Shown here: piece after piece, positions 21,931 through 31,302 of the stretch
How positions within the stretch are numbered: position 1 is the stretch's first letter
How the letters are laid out: the number at the start of each line of letters is the position of its first letter
Source: Chenopodium formosanum
Lineage: Eukaryota > Streptophyta > Magnoliopsida > Caryophyllales > Amaranthaceae
DNA: 64,000 nt
Direction: 5' to 3'
NCBI GenBank assembly: GCA_024500155.1
Contig: CM044879.1
Coordinates: 23,492,572-23,556,571 of the forward strand
Notes under the pieces: model-generated
Told to the model about the DNA's origin: nothing
Seen by the model: only the letters and a program-made list of their open reading frames with translations
Databases searched by the model: none
Made by a program: the position numbers and the translations under genes

Positions 21931-22643
21931 TGATATTTTGTTTTAGTTGAATTGATGTGCTATAAATTTTTTTTAGATATTATATTTATGTAATAATGAT
22001 TATCTTTATATAATGTAAATGAACTTTTAGGTCCCGAAAGAAGAAATGCCGTGCTGATTTTGGTATTGTTGCACTCCTACCAGGTATTTTGCTTCCTTTT
22101 TAAAATTGTTGTTATTGATTTATTATTTACGCTGCTGTTTTTGTTGAAGTGCTTGTTTATTGCTTGTTATTGAATTTATTTGGTTGTAGCTTTTTCCCTT
22201 TTTTTTATTAAGATTTTTATTAATTTCAATTTTTTCTGTTAGTTTAGATTGTATTAGGAGTGATTGTGTAGGGCGAATAATTAAATTGAATGAAATTGAG
22301 TTTCTAATTCTTGTAATTAGTGTGTACAATGGATTTCTGTTTAAATCAATTGTGTTAATCATATCCATATGCGTTCACGACTCTTTATGAACATTGTAGA
22401 ACAAAAGAAAGGGCATTTATAGTCATTGTTTTTTTTTATTGGTAAACCATTATAGGTCTTTGATTATAGTTAGTTTTTGCCAAAATCTATATATGATTAA
22501 TTTGTAAACAATTAAATTTGATGATTTTCGTCTTTATTATTATCTTGGCTAATATTTTTTCTTTTGTAATCTCTTTGTTGTTATCTGCTTCAAATTTATT
22601 TTTTGGGTGTTTTTTTTTCTTCGTATAATTTATTTGGTTTTAT
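21931..22643 (+). other. Non-coding, nothing recognised
   Basis: AT-rich continuation of the pseudogene region. A short open stretch near 22030-22083 ends in CCAG|GTATTT but matches nothing I know. Cut at its right end by the Athila insertion (target GAGGC). Confidence 0.4.
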
Positions 22644-23112
22644 GAGGCTGATGAGTGACATTTATGGCACTCATTTGATTCCTTTTTGGATGATTTCTAT
22701 TTTATTTATCTCTCCTTTCTTTAGTTTTCCTTAGTTTTATTCTTGTTTTCTTCATTTTATGATTTTTGTAGTTAGTTTCTCTTTTTCATGCTTTTTCTAG
22801 TTTACTTGCTATTTTTCCCTTTTACTTGCTTTTTATCCTTTGATTGTAGGTTGTGATTGATTGTCCAAGGATTCCTGAGTTTCCTTTCCATAGTTTTCCA
22901 TTGATTTTCATGCCTAAAGCTTGTGCAAGAAGTTTCAAGTCAAAGGGAGATTCAAGGAGCATGCTTTAAGGTCTTGTTTATGCCTTCCTCATGGCTTCTA
23001 TCCTTCAAGAAATTCAAGGAAGTTCCTGCCTACCTTGTCCTCCATCACCATCATCTAGGTTGTGTGCACCTAGTGAGCTAGGACAAAGAAGAAAGAAGGA
23101 AGCAGCAGAGTT

Positions 23113-23187
23113 GTGCGGGCGCACCAGAGGAGTGTACGGCCGCACATCTGTCGTGTGCGGCCGCACACCAGGTGCGTGCGGGCGCAC
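23113..23187. repeat. Four palindromes at exact 21-bp spacing (LTR1)
   Basis: GTGCGGGCGCAC at 23113, GTACGGCCGCAC at 23134, GTGCGGCCGCAC at 23155, GTGCGGGCGCAC at 23176. Outer units have a GGGC centre, inner units a GGCC centre (NotI-type core). Spacers of 9 bp differ. The array ends about 119 bp before the TATA-like box, so it sits in U3 where enhancers act. Looser copies (GTGCGCAC, GAGCGCCCGCAC) follow at about 23205 and 23228. Confidence 0.95.
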
Positions 23188-23305
23188 CTGTCTGGGTGTG
23201 CTCCCGTGCGCACCATTCTCTCTCCTTCGAGCGCCCGCACCGACGTGGGTCTATTTTTGGACGTCTTTCCCAACTTCCTCTTGGGATTGTTAATTATTTC
23301 TTTCC

Positions 23306-23315
23306 ATTTATAGAG
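23306..23315 (+). promoter_or_regulatory. TATA-like box of LTR1
   Basis: ATTTATAGAG followed by a purine-rich GAGAGAAGATTAG leader; the same site lies at 36242-36251 in LTR2. It would place the U3/R border about 30 bp downstream. Confidence 0.45.
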
Positions 23316-24294
23316 AGAAGATTAGATCTTCATGAGAAAGAATGAGATTAGATTAGATTTTAGAGAGAGAAAAACACTAGTTCTTAGCATTTTTAGAGAG
23401 AGAAAGTGTGGGTTTGATGATTGATGATTGAAGATTGCTTCATTTGATTTGATTTCTATAAAGTTTGTAAGAATTCTTTACTCTTTAATGCAATTCAATG
23501 TTTGATTTCATTAGTATTGTTGTTTGATTTGGTTAATTGATAGTTTGATTGATTTTGTTGATTTCAATTTGATTTCAATTTGATTTCAATTGATGAATTT
23601 GGGAATGATGATTAGTTTAGCTTTGATTTTGATGATCTTCATGGATTGTGAGTAGTTTACTTGCTAGGGTAGTGGTGAAGCATGTATTGATGATGAATTG
23701 AGATTAATTTGGGGGAAATTGATTGAGTTGATAATGTGATTAAATTGGTTGATTGATTTTGTGCATGTGTGTGCTTGATTAGGCTTGATCACCCTTGTTA
23801 TTCACACTAGATTGCATTGTGAGTTCACATTGATACGGACCATTGATTTGTGGCTTACATTTACTCGATTGAGATATCTTGTGATGTTTCCTAGCTAGTG
23901 TTTGATGTAGTTGACGCTAATTAGACCTCTAGGAGAATAGCTTGATGTACTCTTTTGGTTGCAATTTCGGTTTTCCCTCACATTGCTTGACTTGATTGGT
24001 AAATTCCCCAAGTTGATTGAACGTCATCGTTGATGTATGTGGATCCATTCCCCTAGTGCCTTAGCATTCATTTAGTACAAGCCTTTTGCATCGCCTAGCT
24101 TAGCCTTAGTTTCTACCATTAACCCCTACTAGACTTCGGAATAGCTTAACTTAGGCATCGTGCATTCGACCTCCATTCCTTTGGGTTCGACCTTGACTTA
24201 CTACTACACTAAATAGGGGTTTGTTAAGTTACAAATTTTGTTTGATTGGGTGGGGTGGTAGCCCAACGACCTACCGTTCTCCTTCCTATCAAAA

Positions 24295-24312
24295 TGGCGC
24301 CGTTGCCGGGGA
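24295..24312 (+). other. Primer-binding site, tRNA-Asp type
   Basis: TGGCGCCGTTGCCGGGGA lies three bases after LTR1. It is the 18-nt complement expected for the 3' end of plant tRNA-Asp, as used by Athila-type elements. A perfect second copy follows LTR2 at 37230-37247. Confidence 0.85.
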
Positions 24313-24450
24313 ATGGTGCTTTGAGTGCATGTTGTTGTTGAGTCTATTCCACTTTATTTGCAAAATACAAAAAGATTTTACACTTTAGGCTACACTTGTA
24401 GCCGTGCTACTAATATTGTCTTTGAGTTTTGTGTGCATAGATCCCAAGCC

Positions 24451-25056
24451 ATGGGAGGTAATTCAAGAGTTACCTTGAAAGAATTGGGAGTACCTGGTGC
24501 GTATAGGTATGAGAGTGGCATAGCTCCACCTACAACACCGGCAAACGACTTTGAAATTCGGCCGGCAATGATCACCCTAATTGAGAGGAGACAATATAGT
24601 GGGGCAAAGAACGAGAGCCCATTGAAACATCTTAAGGAGTTTGAAAAGTATTGCAACACGATCAAGGTTAATGGAGTGTCTCAAGAAATCATCCGCCTTA
24701 AGTTATTCCCTTTCTCCCTCATAGGAAGATCTTTGGAATGGCTAGACAAAGAGGTGAAGCCCAATTCATTGAGAACTTGGGATGATGTCACCAAAGCTTT
24801 CTTGTTCCGTTTCTATCCTCAAAAGAAAACGACGGAGGCAAGAGCTTTGATTCAAGGGTTCAAGCAAAAGCCAAATGAAAGCCTTTATGAAGCATGGGAA
24901 AGATTTAGATTATCAAAGGGAGTGTCCACACCATGGGATTCCTACCTATCAAATCATACATATCTTTTATGGTGGGTTGAGTTCTCATGGGAGAGCAAGT
25001 TTGGATGCCGGAGCCGGAGGCCCAATCATGAACAAAACGGAAGAAGAAGTGGTTGA
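24451..25056 (+). CDS. Athila-type gag, N-terminal part (frame broken)
   Basis: Starts at MGGNSRVTLKELGVPGAYRY; an upstream in-frame ATG at 24325 exists but lies in leader sequence. Contains the retrotransposon gag core: SPLKHLKEFEKYC, RLKLFPFSLIGRSLEWLDKE, FLFRFYPQKKTTEARALIQG and ESLYEAWERFR. Just after that motif, about 24907, one base is missing relative to the continuing frame. From there the real protein is in the frame that opens at 24875, and this frame runs on as noise to 25056. Gag forms the virus-like particle core in the cytoplasm. Confidence 0.85.
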   Translation: MGGNSRVTLKELGVPGAYRYESGIAPPTTPANDFEIRPAMITLIERRQYSGAKNESPLKHLKEFEKYCNTIKVNGVSQEIIRLKLFPFSLIGRSLEWLDKEVKPNSLRTWDDVTKAFLFRFYPQKKTTEARALIQGFKQKPNESLYEAWERFRLSKGVSTPWDSYLSNHTYLLWWVEFSWESKFGCRSRRPNHEQNGRRSG

Positions 25057-28000
25057 TGCAATTGATGAAGTAGCTCGTCATTATATGAATTGGCAAGAAG
25101 TGGAGAGAGAACCAACAAGCAAGGGTTACTCAATCAAACAACTTAGTGCCATCAATGATTTGACCACTTTGATTGCGGACTTAGGGAAAGAAGTTATGTC
25201 TCTCAAAGAAAAGCTTGAGAAGCCCCCTTCCCAAGCTCCAATTCTTCCCTCCCAAATTAAGGGGAGAGTTACATCTTCTCACTCTAACTCCAATCTTTCT
25301 TCTTGTTTCATGATTGTGGAATGTTGGCCATGTGAATTATGTGGAATGAATGATCATATTGCTTCTATGTGCCCAAATGTTTCTTGTAGTGAATGTGATG
25401 GAAGTGAAATGGAACATATGAATTATGTCAATAATCATGCTTGTGAACCTAGAACTGATGTTCAAAGGAATATTGGAAATAGGAATTATCATATGAATCA
25501 TGATGATTATAACCAAAATGGAGGTTGTAGAAATCATGGATACCAAGGGATTCATGGTAACTATAACCATCATGGTTGTAATGGTCATGGTCATGGCTAT
25601 AGACATGGGGATCATAATCAAGGTTATGATAACCATGGTCAACAAAGGAGCCAAAATGAAACTAGGGGTAATTGGAATAATCAAACTAGGGGATATTTTC
25701 AAGCAAGTTTTCAAGATGGTTCCCTAATTGATTTAGTTCCAAATGCTCAAAGTTCAAATGATAATTCCCATGACCAATCATTTTCTTCTAGGGAATTTTT
25801 GGAAAGTGTCATTGAGAAACAAGCCAAAACTTTGGAAATGTGTATGGTTTTGAATGAAGAGAAGTTTAGTTACATGTTGGCTTATAACAAGGATTTGAGC
25901 AAAAAACTTTCTCAATTGACTAGTGTATTCAAGGAATATGCAAACTCTTCTTCTTTGACTCCACCTAGCCTAGATTCTAGGAACCCTATGGATGCCATTG
26001 TTACTAGAAGTGGTAAGGTCCTTGAGGGAGGTGTGCCTAAGAAGAGTGTTGCTAATGAGAGAACTAGTAAGAATTCCATTGAAGTTGAAGGTGGTGAATG
26101 TCCCTTGAGCGAAAATGTTGGTGAGGAACAAGTAGAGAAGGTGATAGAGAAAGAGAAAGAGGTTTGCAAACCAAGGCTTCCCTATCCCCAAAGATATAAT
26201 AGATATAAGTTGGATGAGCAATTTGGGAAATTTGTAGAGATGCTTAAGCAACTTCATTTAACTCTTCCTTTCACCGATGTTGTTGAACAAATGCCAAACT
26301 ATGCTAAGTTCCTTAAGGAGATTTTGAGTGGAAAAAGGACTTGTGATGTGGCAGAGACCATTAGCCTTACCGAGCATTGTAGTGCAATCATCATGAACAA
26401 GATGCCTCCTAAGTTGAAGGATCCCGGAAATTTTTCCATCCCTTGTGCCATCAACAAGACCCAAATTGATAATGCCTTATGTGACTTAGGAGCTAGTGTT
26501 AGCCTTATGCCATATTCAGTTTATCAAAGATTAGGTCTAGGAGAACTTCTACCTTCAAAGATTACTTTGCAATTAGCCGATAGGTCGATCAAGATTCCTA
26601 AGGGAAAGGTAGAAGATGTGCCTTTAAGGGTTGGGAAATTTGTTATCCCGGTTGATTTTGTAGTTTTGGATATGGATGAAGATGCTATAATACCTATCAT
26701 CTTAGGTAGACCTTTCCTTGCTACATCGGGGGCTATGATAGATGTTAAAAGTGCTAAGATTTCTCTTAAGATTGGAGAGGAAGTAGTTGAATTTGACTTG
26801 AATGAAGGAATGAAATATCCCTCTTCTTCTTTAGAAAATTGCATGAGAGTTGAAGTGCTTGATAATATTGTGAATTCCATGTATGAGCACTTGCTCACAT
26901 TTAATGATCCTCTTGAGTGTGTCTTGTTGAACAAGGAAAAGATAGGTATCCCAACCAAGGAAGAGCAATTGTACGAAGATTTGCTTGATGGAGGCGATAT
27001 AGGGAGTGGAAAAGAAACTTGTATGGGGATATCAAGTCAAGATGCTTTGCAAGTGGCCTCAACCAAAGAAGGTAAAGGTGTTCCCATGGTAGAGCTAAAA
27101 CCTCTACCATCACACCTTAGGTATGAATTCTTAGGCCCTAATTCTACATATCCCGTTATTGTTAGTGCATCCTTGAGTGAGAGCCAAGCTCACGCATTAT
27201 GTGGTGTTTTGAGAAAGCACCAAGGTGCTTTGGGGTACACAATTGATGATCTTAAAGGCATAAGCCCCGCCTTGTGTACACACCACATAACACTTGAGGA
27301 AGGCACCCTACCTTCTATTGAACGACAAAGGAAACTACATCCCCAAATGGGAGAAGTAGTCAAGAAAGAGATCACCAAGCTTTTGGATGCGGGAATCATA
27401 TTCCCCATCTCAAGCTCAAGGTGGGTCTCCCCCGTGCATGTCGTTCCTAAAAAGGGGGGTATGACCGTAGTTGAGAATGAGAAAGGTGAGCTCATTCCAA
27501 CTAGAACGGTCACCGGTTGGAGGATGTGTATAGACTATAGACGTCTAAACACGTCAACCAAAAAGGATCACTTCCCTCTCCCTTTTATTGACCAAATGCT
27601 TGAAAGGTTGACTAGGCACAAATTCTATTGCTTCCTTGATGGATATTCGGGATTCTTTCAAATTCCTATTCATCCCGAGGATCAAGAAAAGACAACCTTC
27701 ACATGCCCCTATGGTACTTTTGCATATAGAAGAATGCCCTTTGGATTGTGTAATGCTCCGGCGACCTTTCAAAGGTGTATGATGAGCATTTTTGGGGACA
27801 TGCTTGAAGAGGAAATGGAAGTCTTCATGGATGATTTTTCTGTGGGAGGTGTCTCATTTGAGGATTGCCTCAAAAATCTAGAAAGATGCCTTGAGAGATG
27901 TGAAAAGGTCAACTTGGTGCTTAATTGGGAAAAATGCCACTTCATGGTGGAAGAAGGGATTGTTCTAGGCCATAAAATTTCCAATAAGGGCATTGAGGTT

Positions 28001-28090
28001 GACAAGGCTAAGATTGAGGTGATAGAGAAGTTGCCCCCCCCCCCCCCGGTCAATGTGAAAGGGGTAAGATCGTTTTTGGGTCATGCCTGA
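24875..28090 (+). CDS. Athila-type gag C-terminus, protease and reverse transcriptase
   Basis: 1071-codon open frame. In order: gag C-terminal part; a CCHC zinc knuckle CELCGMNDHIASMC (about 25331-25372); a His/Asn/Gly-rich spacer; a retropepsin-like protease with CDLGASVSL (near 26480) in place of the usual DTG/DSG; a linker; reverse transcriptase with MCIDYRRLN, FYCFLDGYSGFFQIP, MPFGLCNAPATFQRCM and the catalytic FMDD box at 27824-27835. A run of 14 C lies at 28034-28047. It ends at a TGA (28088-28090) inside the conserved SFLGHA motif at the RT/RNase H join, where related elements read through; the same frame continues beyond. Enzymes act in the particle to copy element RNA. Confidence 0.93.
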   Translation: MKAFMKHGKDLDYQRECPHHGIPTYQIIHIFYGGLSSHGRASLDAGAGGPIMNKTEEEVVDAIDEVARHYMNWQEVEREPTSKGYSIKQLSAINDLTTLIADLGKEVMSLKEKLEKPPSQAPILPSQIKGRVTSSHSNSNLSSCFMIVECWPCELCGMNDHIASMCPNVSCSECDGSEMEHMNYVNNHACEPRTDVQRNIGNRNYHMNHDDYNQNGGCRNHGYQGIHGNYNHHGCNGHGHGYRHGDHNQGYDNHGQQRSQNETRGNWNNQTRGYFQASFQDGSLIDLVPNAQSSNDNSHDQSFSSREFLESVIEKQAKTLEMCMVLNEEKFSYMLAYNKDLSKKLSQLTSVFKEYANSSSLTPPSLDSRNPMDAIVTRSGKVLEGGVPKKSVANERTSKNSIEVEGGECPLSENVGEEQVEKVIEKEKEVCKPRLPYPQRYNRYKLDEQFGKFVEMLKQLHLTLPFTDVVEQMPNYAKFLKEILSGKRTCDVAETISLTEHCSAIIMNKMPPKLKDPGNFSIPCAINKTQIDNALCDLGASVSLMPYSVYQRLGLGELLPSKITLQLADRSIKIPKGKVEDVPLRVGKFVIPVDFVVLDMDEDAIIPIILGRPFLATSGAMIDVKSAKISLKIGEEVVEFDLNEGMKYPSSSLENCMRVEVLDNIVNSMYEHLLTFNDPLECVLLNKEKIGIPTKEEQLYEDLLDGGDIGSGKETCMGISSQDALQVASTKEGKGVPMVELKPLPSHLRYEFLGPNSTYPVIVSASLSESQAHALCGVLRKHQGALGYTIDDLKGISPALCTHHITLEEGTLPSIERQRKLHPQMGEVVKKEITKLLDAGIIFPISSSRWVSPVHVVPKKGGMTVVENEKGELIPTRTVTGWRMCIDYRRLNTSTKKDHFPLPFIDQMLERLTRHKFYCFLDGYSGFFQIPIHPEDQEKTTFTCPYGTFAYRRMPFGLCNAPATFQRCMMSIFGDMLEEEMEVFMDDFSVGGVSFEDCLKNLERCLERCEKVNLVLNWEKCHFMVEEGIVLGHKISNKGIEVDKAKIEVIEKLPPPPPVNVKGVRSFLGHA

Positions 28091-29386
28091 TTTTATAGAA
28101 GGTTTATCAAAGATTTTTCTCTCATTGCTAAGCCCTTAAATGATCTTCTCCAAAAAGATGTTGATTTTGTCTTTAATGATGCTTGTTTGGAAGCTTTTAA
28201 TAAATTGAAGAAAGCTTTGACTTCTACTCCTATTGTCCAAGCCCCTAGATGGGATTTGCCATTTGAGCTCATGTGTGATGCAAGTGATACGGCCATAAGA
28301 GGTGTGTTGGGTTAAAGAATCGACAAAAAGCTCCATGTCATCTATTATATGTCAAAGACTCTCAATGGTGCTCAAAGAAATTACACAACAACGGAAAAGG
28401 AATTCTTGGCTATTGTTCATTCTTTTGAGAAATTCCGTTGTTATTTGTTGGGGTCTAAGACTATAGTTTTCACCGATCATGCGGCTTTGAAGTATCTCTT
28501 TGGAAAAAAGGAATCCAAACCGAGGTTGATTCGTTGGGTCCTTGAGCTTCAATCTTTTGATCTTGAGATCCGGGATAAAAAAGGTGCTGAAAATGTTGTT
28601 GCGGATCATTTGTCTAGACTTGAGGATTTTCAAGTTCAAGAGGATGGGTCTCCTATGGAGGACCGGATGTTGGATGATTCTTTATATGTTATCAATGTGA
28701 AGGAGCTCCCTTGGTTTGCCGATTTGGTGAATTTTCTTGCTTGTGGGGAGTTCCCTCCTTCTTTTTCCAACAATCAAAGGAGGAAGCTCAAGAGAGAAGC
28801 TAAGCACTATGTGTGGGATGAACCAATCTTGTACAAAAGAGATGTGGATGGATTGTTGCGCTGGTGTGTGCCAAATGAGGAAATACCAAATGTTTTGAAG
28901 ATGTGCCACTCGGATCCTAGTGGCGGTCATATGGGTGTTTCAAGAACGGCCTCTAAGGTGCTTCAATGTGGATTATGGTGGCCTAACCTCTTCAAGAATG
29001 CTTGGGAGTATGTCAAAAGTTGTGATCAATGCCAAAGGACCGGAAATATTTCGAAGAGGAATGAGATGCCCCAACAACCAATACTTGAATTGGAAATATT
29101 TGATGTTTGGGGTATAGATTTTATGGGTCCTTTTCCATCTTCTTATGGGAATCAATATATTCTTGTTGCCGTTGATTATGTGTCAAAGTGGGTGGAAGCC
29201 ATTTCTTCTCCCACTAATGACCATAAAGTGGTGATGAAATTTTTCAAAAAGATAATATTCCCTAGGTTTGGCATCCCCAAAGCAGTTATAAGTGACAATG
29301 GCTCCCATTTTGTGCACTATGCTTTCCGGAAGATGTTGAAGAAGCATGGAGTGAACCAAAGATTTGGTCTTCCTTATCATCCTTAA
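28091..29386 (+). CDS. Athila-type RNase H and integrase (in-frame stops)
   Basis: Continues the frame of the RT. Further in-frame stops are TAA at 28313-28315 and TAA at 29384-29386; the largest open part is 28349-29386. RNase H shows CDASD, YTTTEKEFLAIVHSFEKF and FTDHAALKYL. Integrase shows the HHCC zinc motif (MCHSDPSGGHMG ... CDQCQRTGN) and the first two catalytic Asp residues (WGIDFMGPF; VISDNGSHF). The third catalytic Glu (GQVE) lies just past the stop. The stops can be explained as single C-to-T or similar changes, as expected in a silenced methylated element. Confidence 0.92.
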
Positions 29387-29425
29387 ACCAATGGGCAAGT
29401 TGAGGTATCTAATCGTCAAATTAAG

Positions 29426-29998
29426 TTGATTCTTGAGAAGACGGTTGCAAGGAGTAGGAAAGATTGGGCAAATAAGCTTGATGATGCCTTATGGGCATAT
29501 AGAACGGCTTTCAAAACTCCTATTGGTACCACTCCTTATCGCTTGGTTTATGGAAAGTCTTGTCACCTTCCGGTTGAGCTTGAGCACCGCACTCATTGGG
29601 CTATTAAAAAGATCAATTTTGATTTGGCTAGTGCGGGTGAGCAACGTTGGTTAGATCTTCATGAGTTAGAAGAGCTTCGGTTGGATGCATATGATTGTGC
29701 TAGCTTGTATAAAGCTAGAACTAAAGAGGTGCATGATAAGCTCATTGAGAAGAAAGAGTTTGTTCCGGGGGATAAGGTGCTTCTTTTCAATTCCAAAATG
29801 AGGCTTTTTCCCGGAAAATTGATGTCTCGTTGGACCGGCCCTTTTGTTGTTCAAGAGGTGTTCTCAAATGGCTCTATCGAAATTTCTCCTTTGGATTTTT
29901 TGAGAACTTTTAAGGTCAACGGACATAGACTCAAGAGGTATTATGATGGAGTGTTTGTGGGGGTCATTCATGACATGACTCTCTATGATCCGCCTTGA
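29426..29998 (+). CDS. Athila-type integrase C-terminal part
   Basis: Same frame, after the stop at 29384. It carries DDALWAYRTAFKTPIG, TPYRLVYGKSCHLPVELEH, the GPFVVQEVFSNGSIEI core and the NGHRLKRYYDG end that mark plant gypsy integrases. The stop codon is at 29996-29998. There is no chromodomain, as expected for Athila/Tat and unlike chromoviruses. Confidence 0.9.
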   Translation: MILEKTVARSRKDWANKLDDALWAYRTAFKTPIGTTPYRLVYGKSCHLPVELEHRTHWAIKKINFDLASAGEQRWLDLHELEELRLDAYDCASLYKARTKEVHDKLIEKKEFVPGDKVLLFNSKMRLFPGKLMSRWTGPFVVQEVFSNGSIEISPLDFLRTFKVNGHRLKRYYDGVFVGVIHDMTLYDPP

Positions 29999-30000
29999 AA

Positions 30001-31302
30001 GAGGTGGAGAATGTCTAGCTTAAGACTCTAAATTAAGCGCTTCACGGGAGGCAACCCGTGTTTTCTAACTTTTTCTTCCTTCTTCTTTTGGTTTTTCTTT
30101 GTGTTTTGATGGTGTTTTTGTGATCTAATTTTGTTGTGTTTGATGTTGTAGGATGGTTTGAGTTGATTTCCAACAATTTTGATGCCAATTTTGAGGTAAA
30201 CTTGTCCCAATTCTTAAGTTGGAAGAGTGGGTAAGTATGGAGAATGGTGAATACTTGTGTTTATTTTCATGATTTTCATGTTTTTCTTTCTCCAATATGA
30301 AGTGTAGCTACTGCTTATATGGTTCCCCATGACCATCATAGGGGTGTGCGCACATGATGAGGGAGGAAGAAAGTCGGAAGTAAAGCCCAGTTTTTGTGCG
30401 CCCGCACATCAGTAATGTGCGGCCGCACACGAGCTCTGTGCGGGCGCACATCTCTCATGTGCGGCCACACCTTGCTGGGTATACGAGGGCGAGTTTTCCC
30501 TCCTCTTTTAAGCCCGATTTTCCTTCTCTCCCTCTCTCCTACTTCATTCTACTTCCTTCTTAGGTCTATTGTGGTTGCTCATAGTTATCCTCCATTTTCA
30601 TCATATTATTTTTCATCTTTCCTCATCAAATTCTCCATAATTCTCATTACTTTGCTACCCAAGTCTTCATTCTACATCCTTAAAGGTAATTTTCTCACTC
30701 CTAGTTTGAAAATTTTGGGTACTTTTAAATTGAAACTTGTTGGTATGATTGTTGGAGATGTTTATGTGTAGTAGTGTTTTTCTTGCTTAAATCTTGTGAT
30801 CTTTTATCAATTGAGAGTATAATTGCATGTTTTATGTGATAAAGTTTCAATTTTTATACCTCATGAGAATTTGAGCATGACTAGTACTACCCTCACACTC
30901 CCCACCATTACTACCACTTGTTTTTATGTTGATGGCTATGGAAATGTTGATGTTGGTTTGGTAAAATTTAATTATGATGATGATATTACTTGAGCATTTA
31001 TGAATTTTGGCATGAATCTTGTTGGATTTTCATATGTTTAGTTTTAGGGTATTTTGTTGATGTTGATGGTGATAATGGAGAAAGTGGTTGTTGGTAGTAT
31101 GGTATATAGTTGCTTTTCTTAATTGTGATTTGGGGTAATATTTGTGTCAATTTTGATGTCCTAATTATGCATTATTCACCTCTATTGAATTTTTGCTTAA
31201 CTCATGTAATATTGTGCACCTTATTTTTCCCCATACTCATGATTAATTTTTGGCACACTATCCCTATTTTTGAAACCATTTCCTTTGTCCATTATTTTGT
31301 AG
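30001..31302 (+). other. Athila spacer between pol and the 3' ORF
   Basis: 1.3 kb without a supported gene. It begins with GCTTCACGGGAGGCAACCCGTG, a short hairpin (ACGGG...CCCGT) right after pol. It contains the second palindrome array (30396-30470) and then a CT-rich stretch (30495-30560) that resembles a promoter-leader region. The 125-codon ORF at 30394 is produced by the array and T-rich sequence and is not counted. Confidence 0.6.
30396..30470. repeat. Four palindromes at exact 21-bp spacing (internal copy)
   Basis: GTGCGCCCGCAC at 30396, GTGCGGCCGCAC at 30417, GTGCGGGCGCAC at 30438, GTGCGGCCACAC at 30459. Same 21-bp phase as in the LTRs, but outside the LTR, about 830 bp ahead of the env-position ORF. 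Spacers are unlike those in the LTR arrays. A GTGCGCAC half-site lies upstream near 30346. Confidence 0.93.

Larger units (their letters stand above)
22649..24291 (+). repeat. Athila-type LTR1 (1643 bp)
   Basis: TGATGAGTGACATTTATGGC to CTCCTTCCTATCA. The first 27 bp form an inverted repeat (TGAGTGACA...GGCACTCA). Contains the 21-bp-phased palindrome array, a TATA-like ATTTATAGAG at 23306-23315, and a leader rich in TTGATT repeats. An LTR-borne ORF open in LTR2 is interrupted here by a TAA at about 22966. Confidence 0.95.

Noticed and set aside
23113..23187. CRISPR-like regular spacing
   Set aside because: Repeats of 12 bp with 9-bp spacers in a plant retrotransposon LTR; no cas genes and eukaryotic context.
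25337..25714. 125-codon minus-strand ORF rich in Ile and Met
   Set aside because: Exact antisense shadow of the His/Asn-rich spacer of gag, where CAT/ATG codons read as such on either strand.
30394..30771. 125-codon ORF starting MCARTSVMCGRT
   Set aside because: Starts inside the palindrome array and continues in T-rich sequence without a recognisable protein; kept as a DNA feature instead.
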